64,000 nt of DNA from Eledone cirrhosa (lineage: Eukaryota; Mollusca; Cephalopoda; Octopoda; Eledonidae): positions 28,406,108 to 28,470,107 of the forward strand of contig OZ024744.1 of NCBI GenBank assembly GCA_964016885.1, read 5' to 3'. A program made the position numbers and the translations under genes. Shown here piece by piece: positions 57,250 through 64,000 of the stretch. Under the pieces are notes generated by a model that saw nothing but the letters and a program-made list of their open reading frames with translations, was not told the DNA's origin and did not search any database. How positions within the stretch are numbered: position 1 is the stretch's first letter; every line of letters begins with the position of its first letter.

Positions 57250-60200
57250 ACCTTTCAATCTCGTCCACCATAACACTTCTTTCGCCATAGCCACCTAACA
57301 GAGAAAATCTGCGTCTCCTTAGGTGTTAAACGAAGGCATCGGGTAATCCTCCGGATTGCCCAGGTTGGCAGTCAGATTCGTCCCACACGTGACAGTAGCT
57401 GTTCGACATAATTCCAGAAGTCGGTCACCCCTGGGCACTGAACAATTGCTTGCAGAACGGTTTCAATGTTCTGATCGCACCTTGAACAGGTCCTTTTGGC
57501 GCCCGTGCCTGTAGATTTTGTCTCGAACTGGTAGAGCTTCTCGGTAGCACTGCCAGGCCAGAAACCTCTACATGTTTTCCTTAACCCTGGACGGAAAGTC
57601 CTCCCGAACAGCTGGCAAGTTCGTTCTCTTCGACGCCCAGAGTCTCTCCGAGAACGTTGGTGCACTTATCCTCCAATACTCCCCTATAGAATGTTGTCAT
57701 GGTGTCTCCATCGATAGCTATTTCCGTCTGGTAGAGGACTGCGAGCACCTGAGCGCACTCAACATTCCAGGCATTCATTTTCGGTCTTTGCTTGACCCAG
57801 GACTGCAGTTCCGTTAGAGAGACTAGCTGTGAAAAAGCTTGTCTGACGAGCGACGACCATACCAGTTCACCGGTCAAGAATACCTGGAGATGGCGTAGCT
57901 TTCTCGCGTATTTGCTCATCCTCAGCCACGGCATGCCCAGCCTCTTGTTAGAAGGGTGTTGGCAGCAGATGGAACTTTCATAAATGGAGCCCGTACCTTC
58001 CATAAAACCTGGAAGAGTAGACGCTTCATTTTGGAGACATGATCACGGGGAGAAAGCAGACCATCAAGAGGTAGTAGATGATGGATGCTATGTGAATGTT
58101 CGCCACCTCAGCTTGTCCTTTTAAGGAGAGTTTGCGTTCAGCCTACTTCTGGGAGGGTACAACACCTTCGCCGAGACATTGTTCCCGTTCTTGTCCACCT
58201 GGATGTCTCTACCGAATCAAACGCCGAGCACTTTTACCAGTCCTCCGTCCTGCATCAAACGACGTTATCGGACGGCATGCGTTCGCATCTACATGTGCGG
58301 GGTTGCAAACCGACAAATTTGTCCGGGTTTACATTTGTTCCTGTCAACGTTTTGTATTCCTGTAATATGTTGCCAATTACCTCAATTTCCGAGGTTTTCG
58401 ACACCATTACGATCACGTCGTCGACATAGGCTGACGCTGCTTTTCACAGTCCTGGTTCAATTGGGATGCCCTGCAACTTCTGTAGTAGTGGTTCGAGAGT
58501 CAGTACATACAGAATGGAGGCGAGAGGGCATCCTTGGCGGGTGGAATGCCTGATTTGGAATGGTTCCGATAGGTAACCATTCACCTTGACTGCCAAACAA
58601 ATGTTGCTGTGCATGGTAGCGATCCAGCCTCTGAAGACGGGACAGAAACCGGCCGCTTTGAGCACCTCTCCCAAGTATTGATGGTCTACACTATCGAATA
58701 CATAAGATTGATCTAAATTAATCAAGGCCCCACCGAAGCCAGGTTTACACCCTACCATCTCTATGATTGCATGAGGTGGAGGTTGTCGTGTATGGACCTG
58801 ATCGGGATTGCGCACGTTTGTGCTTCCCCCACCAGGTTCTCGACGACGAGCGCCAACCCCATTGTTGACACCTGGGACAAAATCTTCAACTCTGTTTTGA
58901 GCAGAGTTATGGACCTGAAATTGCTTATCTCATCCCCTTTGTTCTCATCTTTCTTGATCGGCCTTACTATGCCACGGCTTACAGAACTGGGAATTCTCCC
59001 TTTTGCTGCCAGTTGTAGTAGACCATTTCGAGGATTTCAGAGAACAAGTTTGGCATGCCTACATAAAACGCACAGGGTAGACCATCCAAACCAGGTGATT
59101 TCTGCCTCCCACAGTTGCCAAGGGCATCGGTCGCCATCCGGTGGTCCGAGAACTACTGGTGGTCCGAGAGAAAATGTTGCTGGTCCGCAGAAAAAGTTGG
59201 ATATTATTTGCAAACTTTCATGTTTTATTAATAATAAAACAAATAATATTCAGTTAAAATATATTTTATAACACCCCTAAAAAATGGTTCTCCTCAGTAA
59301 AGAACTAACATCCATGAGAGAATTTTACACATATGTATCATCTATCGACAATATGACACACGTACACATTAGTATTGTTTAATACTAAAGTGTACGTTTA
59401 AATAAAATGGAAGTTCTCTGATCATTATTTTGCAAATGTATTTATCTTTTTTTTTTTATGTCATATTAGTGGTCCGCGGGATTTAAAATTATGTATTTGG
59501 CGACCACTGGCCTAAGTCATCTTGTATTTCACCCGCTGTGATTGGCCTTTCGCAACTTTCTACATCCATGTCCAGCAGCCGCGGTAGGAACAGAAGTCCG
59601 TCACTCTGCTCAACACACCGCTCTACCAAAGCAGTTGTGCGAAGTGCTACTGGAAGGCCGTGAACATCTCCTAGGATTCAAGTAGCATGCATCCGTCTTT
59701 GTTTTCCAAAGACCGAATTGTGGATTTGTTGCCACTTTTCGTCTCTGCCACTCGGGCCCAGCTAACAGATTTCGCTCCTTCGTTTCTCAGAGCAAGTGTT
59801 CTACTTCTGACAATACAACCTTCGTGTTTCACGTTGAAGAACTGGTCTAGTGCCGTTTTCGCCGAAGCACGTCAGCTGTAGTGCCACTTCTAAGTGCCTC
59901 TTCTACTTTGGCTACCAATTCCTGCCCTGTCTTGTTCTTTAAAGCTACTTCCTTGCTAAAGACTATCGACTCTACTCTAATTGCTCTCTTGAGAGAGCAG
60001 TAACCACTTGTTGTTGACGATGGACCCTGTCAACTGGCGTTTAACTAAACTGCTAATCCGTTTACTTGTAGGTTTACGCTACGGGAGCGACATGTTTCGC
60101 TTCCAGTATCCAGATCTCTGTCTGTGTTCTAACCAGGTCGACTATGCAGGTCACTAATTTGTGGTCTGAATAGGCGACCATGTATATTTGTGGACAGCTT

Positions 60201-60665
60201 AAGGTATCCCTATCGTTTGTTCTAACTAAAAATATATCTAAATACGATCTAGAAAACCCAGTGTGGTTGCTCCAGTTCGGCGCATTTGGGAAATATAGTC
60301 GATATCTATCAGCCATTTAGAATTGGCTGATAAGACTTTTGAGGCTATTACGCCCCCTCTACTATCACATTCACCTAGATAGTGCCGACTTACACTCCGG
60401 GTCCAAGTAGATTGGCTGTACTTCGACATCCAGGTTTTTCGAAACAACTCAACAGCTACCCTTCCACCTCATGGCTGACAAACAGATGCATAGATCTCAA
60501 AGTCATCGAACATGGGGGTTAGCTGCTGCTTGTCGTAGCTCCTGGACTTTTTGATGGCTTTCACATCTATACAGTGTGACCTGAGGTCATTTAAGTGTTG
60601 GTCCTGTTTCCAAGACATAACCAGGCCACATTCAGACATCCGACACGTAGATTCAACATGTCGGT
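57250..60665 (-). pseudogene. ORF2 of LINE copy 8, heavily decayed
   Basis: Recognisable pieces: 57,581-58,003 (GMPWLRMSKYARKLRHLQVF; FYRGVLEDKC), 58,444-58,815 (GALINLDQSYVFDSVDHQYL; GCPLASILYVLTLEP), the motif C region near 58,430 reading AYVDD, and endonuclease pieces at 60,074-60,316 (FSRSYLDIFLV; SDHKLVTCIVDLVRT). The start near 60,660 resembles copies 2 and 4. Frames break every few hundred bases. Confidence 0.82.
59117..59517. mobile_element. hAT-type MITE (385 bp) with 8-bp target duplication
   Basis: Element 59,125-59,509. The left terminus CATCGGTCGCCA and the inverted right terminus CAGTGGTCGCCA agree at 10 of 12 positions. TGGTCCG recurs near both ends (four times), like hAT subterminal repeats. 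Flanks GCCAAGGG (59,117-59,124) and GCCTAAGT (59,510-59,517) fit a decayed 8-bp duplication. The uninterrupted LINE copy 2 has GCCTAGGGCATC at the same place (33,564-33,575). Length, termini and the lack of a transposase frame point to a non-autonomous hAT. Confidence 0.8.
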
Positions 60666-60775
60666 TGAAGAAGAGGTGGGAGAGAAAAAGGAACACTTAC
60701 CTTTTTGTCTCCTGGAGGTCGGGTTGCTTGATCTCCATGTTCAGTTTATCAGGGTTGGGGTGTTTGGAGGCTTGT

Positions 60776-61190
60776 GAGTATCCCTATTCCAAATTGTGCA
60801 GTCATTTATGGCGCCACACCTTAACAGTGGAGTTTCCATCCTCCATCCAAATGTTCAGTAGTAAAGCCACGGAACTTTGTTGAGGATACCCCGACTATAT
60901 CTAGCCAAAAGCATCTAGCCTTACCTGCTGCTCCTTACCTGTAAAAGTTTGCTCCCTTTCGGACCCTCTCTGGGGTCTCGGGATACGCAACCTTTGTGCG
61001 TCCACCCCACGCCTCCCAAGTCCATCGCAAGTTTTTGTGGCATGAAATGGAGACTGCAATATATTTTTCGAACAGGTCTCTCTACCTAAAGCCTGTTAAC
61101 CCGCGGTATGTTTTTTTCTTTCTCTTCCTCATCATATTACAGTTTCAGTTTCGGTAGTCTTATTCGCGCCAATCTGGTACCCGCGAAGAC
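60776..61190. other. Unassigned sequence between LINE remnants
   Basis: About 400 bp with no frame or termini that I can assign. It may contain the 5' part of the plus-strand LINE that follows. Confidence 0.35.
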
Positions 61191-61199
61191 TAGGCTTTA

Positions 61200-62065
61200 G
61201 AGGAATGTGTTGTGGACTGGATCACGTTAGGAAGGAGTATTTTCCTCTTTAAGCTTAGGCTGAAAGATATGTCACTGTGGGTGGTGCAAGTTTATGCACC
61301 AAACAAGGAGTCCGGATACAGATCATCCCTTGATGAAGTCACTGCAGCATTAGATGTAGTCATATATTCTAGTGGAAGACGTCAATGCACATGTTGACTC
61401 TGATAACCTGACATGGAAAGGAGTTATTGGAAGATATGGTGACCCCGATCTAAATAGGAATAGAGAGACCTTGCTAGACTTCTGTTCTAGCAATGGAATC
61501 TCTGTTATGGACACCTTTTTTCATCACAGAGACATCAGTAAATATACATGGTATAATGGGGAATCAGGGACAGAAATCAATAATTGATTTTGTAATGATC
61601 TCTGATCTCTTTGATTCTGTGCTGGATGTTCGTGTTAAGAGAGGAGTTGAGTTGTCAACTGATCAGCATCTAGTTATCTACAGCTTGAGACTACCTAAAG
61701 CCAAAGAAGCTCTCAAAACTGACAGGTCTAGGTTGACCTACGGGAAAAAGTGGGAAGTATTGGTGGATAAGGAAGTCAGGACAAGGTATGTAGAGACTAT
61801 TGCATCCAAATTCAGAGAACTCCCTGAGCAAACTGAGGACGTTGAAACAGAGTGGTGATTGTTCAGCGCAGCAGGTTCTGCTTCAGCTGTTAAATGCTGA
61901 GGGGGAAAGAGACTTGGTATGGCGCTGAATGGCAGCAATATTCCTTGGTTTAATCAAAAGGTCAAAAATGCCATCCGAGCAAAGAAGGAGGCTTACAATC
62001 TTGGCTTGGAGCAATAACTCGATAAGGAGCACTAACTCCGAAACAATTGTCGATTATTTTCTCTC
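61200..62065 (+). mobile_element. LINE fragment with endonuclease domain (Rex1/CR1- or RTE-like), plus strand
   Basis: A different LINE family from the Tx1-like copies and on the other strand. It retains the endonuclease and linker but no RT core and no tail. Orientation and peptides are clear; the clade is uncertain. Confidence 0.75.
61200..62065 (+). pseudogene. Endonuclease domain remnant of a non-Tx1 LINE
   Basis: Pieces in order: SLWVVQVYAPNKESGYR, then after a frameshift near 61,370 DVNAHVDSDNLTWKGVIGRY and GDPDLNRNRETLLDFCSSNG, then SIIDFVMISDLFDSVLDVRV with KRGVELSTDQHLVIYSLRL, KWEVLVDKEVRTRY, and further on WFNQKVKNAIRAKKEAYN. The SxDH motif of APE-type endonucleases appears as STDQH, with the final His kept. 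The usual GDFNAH motif is degraded to EDVNAH. Several stops and shifts make it non-functional. Confidence 0.78.
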
Positions 62066-62230
62066 AGCTAACGCTGGAACAATAGGGTGATGATTAGTCT
62101 CAACTACCACGTGGTGCCTTTTGAGGTTGTTTGCTTGCAAACAAACCGAATATTAATAATATCATGATATGATATTATCAAGATATGATATTTTCATATT
62201 ATCATTATTCACTCACGAATTCATATCTAT
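62066..62230. other. Short unassigned stretch
   Basis: About 165 bp, including short ATATCATGATATGATATTATC-like inverted sequences (the motif is written only in part). No gene. Confidence 0.35.
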
Positions 62231-62234
62231 ATAT

Positions 62235-62440
<206 letters not shown>

Positions 62441-62726
62441 TGAACAGAAAGAAAATATATTTTAGTTTTCATCACATTTTATTATTTTATATTTCAATAT
62501 TTTGTTTTTATATGTAGGTTTTTATTTTAATCTGTTTTAATTAATTTTATTATAATTCAATTTTGCTATTTTTGCAATTACAAGCATCACCATTCCAACA
62601 TATTACAAAGACTTTAAAGTTCAACAATAGAAGTAACGTCGCCCCAATATAGTTGTGGGAGAATTTTTTATTATTATTTTACTACTGACTCTCGTGTATT
62701 GACTCCGTTTACACCTCACCAAATTG
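62441..62726. other. AT-rich sequence, no feature recognised
   Basis: About 285 bp with no coding or element signal that I can identify. Confidence 0.4.
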
Positions 62727-63838
62727 GAGCAACTACTCTTAAACTTCTTGCGGAAGGGACACGTTCCATTATGAGGCGATCCCTCTGCTGTCAGCGCCAT
62801 CTATGCAGAGGGCTGGGTTGCTATGGCTTATGATGCAGGAACATGCGCTGAAGCTACGGCATCTTCAGATATTTCGAAATGGTGAACTGGTGTGGCCGCT
62901 GTGGGTCAAGCGATTACCGAGACTGGGCACTTGGCATCTGGAGTGTTGTTAGACGCTCACAATTCTCTGCAAATCTGGCAATGCGGTCAGTAGAAATTCG
63001 ACTCTGGAATTCTATAGAGAATTAGTCTTGGGTGAGTGCGACAACGCACTCGAAGAAACTCTGGGAGCCGACGAAATCGAACGGACCAGTCTGTTCCGGA
63101 AAACTTTCGAATCGGGGACAATGGACAACTTCCAGAAGTCGCTCGCTTGGCAGTGCTACCGGGGGTGGGGACACCCACACTGCCGGTTCGAAATAAACTT
63201 CACAGGCACAGAATTGCGGTCAGACGGGCCTGTCCGTGATGCGCGCAAAACACGAAACCGTTCTGCACGCACTCGTCCAGTGTCTGTCCATTACTGACTT
63301 TTGAAGTTGTCACGTGTGGAAGGGATTCGACTATCGGCAGTGTTCATTTTGAAGATCGCCATGCCGCCATCTCTTGGTTGGGAAAGGCTGGTAGTTTTCC
63401 TCTGTCTGGTGGCGGTGGCGAAAGATGGTGTGTGGTTGGCGTGACTGAAAGGACTGAAGAGAACACTCACCTATTCGGCCAATACCCATCATTTTTTCAA
63501 GTCTCACTTAATAATGCGAGAGTCAAGAAGGAATATTTGCACTCACCCACCCAGTAGATTTGCTAAAAGGTGAGTGAATGTAAGGAAGATGGCCCTTGTG
63601 ATTGGGTCTACTCTGACCATGCGCTTGTAGTCTAGAGAGCATAAAAATGGAGAGGCGAACCCCTAGGTAACACTTGGAATGTATGGTGATTTTGGCTGGT
63701 ACTCACCTCTATTGGGGAACTTTATTGTTATGCATTTTACACGATTTTACGCAAGCTCCAGCCTCCTCTCCCACTATCCCTGTTCTTGTAGTGTCCTTCA
63801 TGCTTCGGCCCTTGTGGCCAATAAAAATATAATTATTA
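62727..63838 (+). mobile_element. Tx1-like LINE, copy 9 (old, plus strand, 5'-truncated)
   Basis: Same family as copies 1-8 but inverted. It begins in the region corresponding to FLW...VRRSICCQHP, continues through the ORF2 C-terminus (best frame 63,028-63,297) and the WVN-like end near 63,560-63,610, and finishes with a 3' UTR (GTGTCCTTC, CCTTGTGGCCAATAAA at about 63,807-63,822). The tail is ATT-rich (ATTATTATTA) instead of TATC. Many stops and shifts mark it as the oldest copy. Confidence 0.8.
63028..63297 (+). pseudogene. ORF2 C-terminal remnant of LINE copy 9
   Basis: MGECDNALEETLGADEIER and MDNFQKSLAWQCYRG match the equivalent segments of copies 5-7 (SKCDDALGETLGVEEDELA; MDNFQKSLAWQCYRGALPV). 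After that the frame is scrambled; the zinc-finger Cys/His residues are not preserved in order. Confidence 0.75.
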
Positions 63839-63939
63839 ACATTATTATTATAGAAATGCGCAAAGAAATGAATCATTTTTTCAATAATATATATGTATCT
63901 GTGTGTGCGTGTGTGTATGTATGAATGTATGAATGTATG

Positions 63940-63957
63940 TATCTCTCACTCTCTCTC

Positions 63958-64000
<43 letters not shown>
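63940..64000. repeat. (TC)n microsatellite running off the right edge
   Basis: TCTCACTCTCTCTCTC continuing to the last base, preceded by (TATG/AATG)n at about 63,917-63,942. Confidence 0.9.

Larger units (their letters stand above)
57250..60775 (-). mobile_element. Tx1-like LINE, copy 8 (old, 3'-deleted, interrupted by a MITE)
   Basis: ORF2 remnant from near its 3' end (57,250) to its start (about 60,660) plus a little upstream sequence, in many short shifted frames. The best matches are to copy 2. A 385-bp hAT-type element interrupts it at 59,125-59,509. It has more damage than copies 1-7. Confidence 0.87.

Overview
The window is repeat-dominated nuclear DNA of an animal, most likely a coleoid cephalopod (octopus or squid). 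The main pointers are a tRNA-derived SINE at 29.55 kb whose promoter and body match what I remember of cephalopod SINEs, a second tRNA-derived SINE, many CA/TATG/GATA microsatellites, and many copies of a Tx1-like (L1/Tx1 group) LINE. I find no convincing host protein-coding gene, no rRNA and no functional tRNA gene. Almost all long open frames are either low-complexity repeat or retrotransposon ORFs in various stages of decay.

Layout. 1-19,446: one huge GT-rich composite satellite made of a roughly 27-nt core plus a variable (TTG)n spacer, arranged as mosaic higher-order repeats. 19,447-24,200: a looser TTG block, purine and TA microsatellites, a very large inverted repeat (arms about 550 bp, 21,411-22,663), CA-rich sequence and a tRNA-derived SINE. 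24,236-25,602: the first Tx1-like LINE fragment, then a small fold-back element (25,622-25,808). 25,900-26,930: a 109-bp tandem repeat whose units contain a hairpin with covarying stems. 27,180-29,490: trinucleotide, GTGAGTGG-type and SalI-site minisatellites with a Helitron-type end between them. 29,547-31,011: cephalopod SINE and Helitron-like sequence.

31,249-60,775 is a train of seven head-to-tail Tx1-like LINE copies, all on the minus strand and in three subfamilies by 3' UTR. Most junctions lie in (GATA)n/(TATC)n tracts. The best ORF2 is copy 7 (53,324-56,748), with one nonsense codon and one frameshift. Copies 2 and 5 retain ORF1 (CCHC zinc knuckle), ORF2 and a structured 5' end. Between copies 4 and 5 lies a (TTA)n region holding the C-terminal end of a Dong/R4-like LINE. 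Copy 8 is interrupted by a 385-bp hAT-type MITE with 8-bp target duplications. 61.2-62.1 kb holds the endonuclease part of an unrelated LINE on the plus strand; 62.73-63.84 kb holds an old Tx1-like copy on the plus strand.

How the parts relate. In each Tx1-like LINE, ORF1 would supply the RNA-binding protein and ORF2 the endonuclease/reverse transcriptase that primes cDNA synthesis at the target. The (TATC)n tails and GATA-flanked 5' ends suggest that the tail of one insertion serves as target for the next. This is inference from junctions read by eye; no alignment or database search was run.
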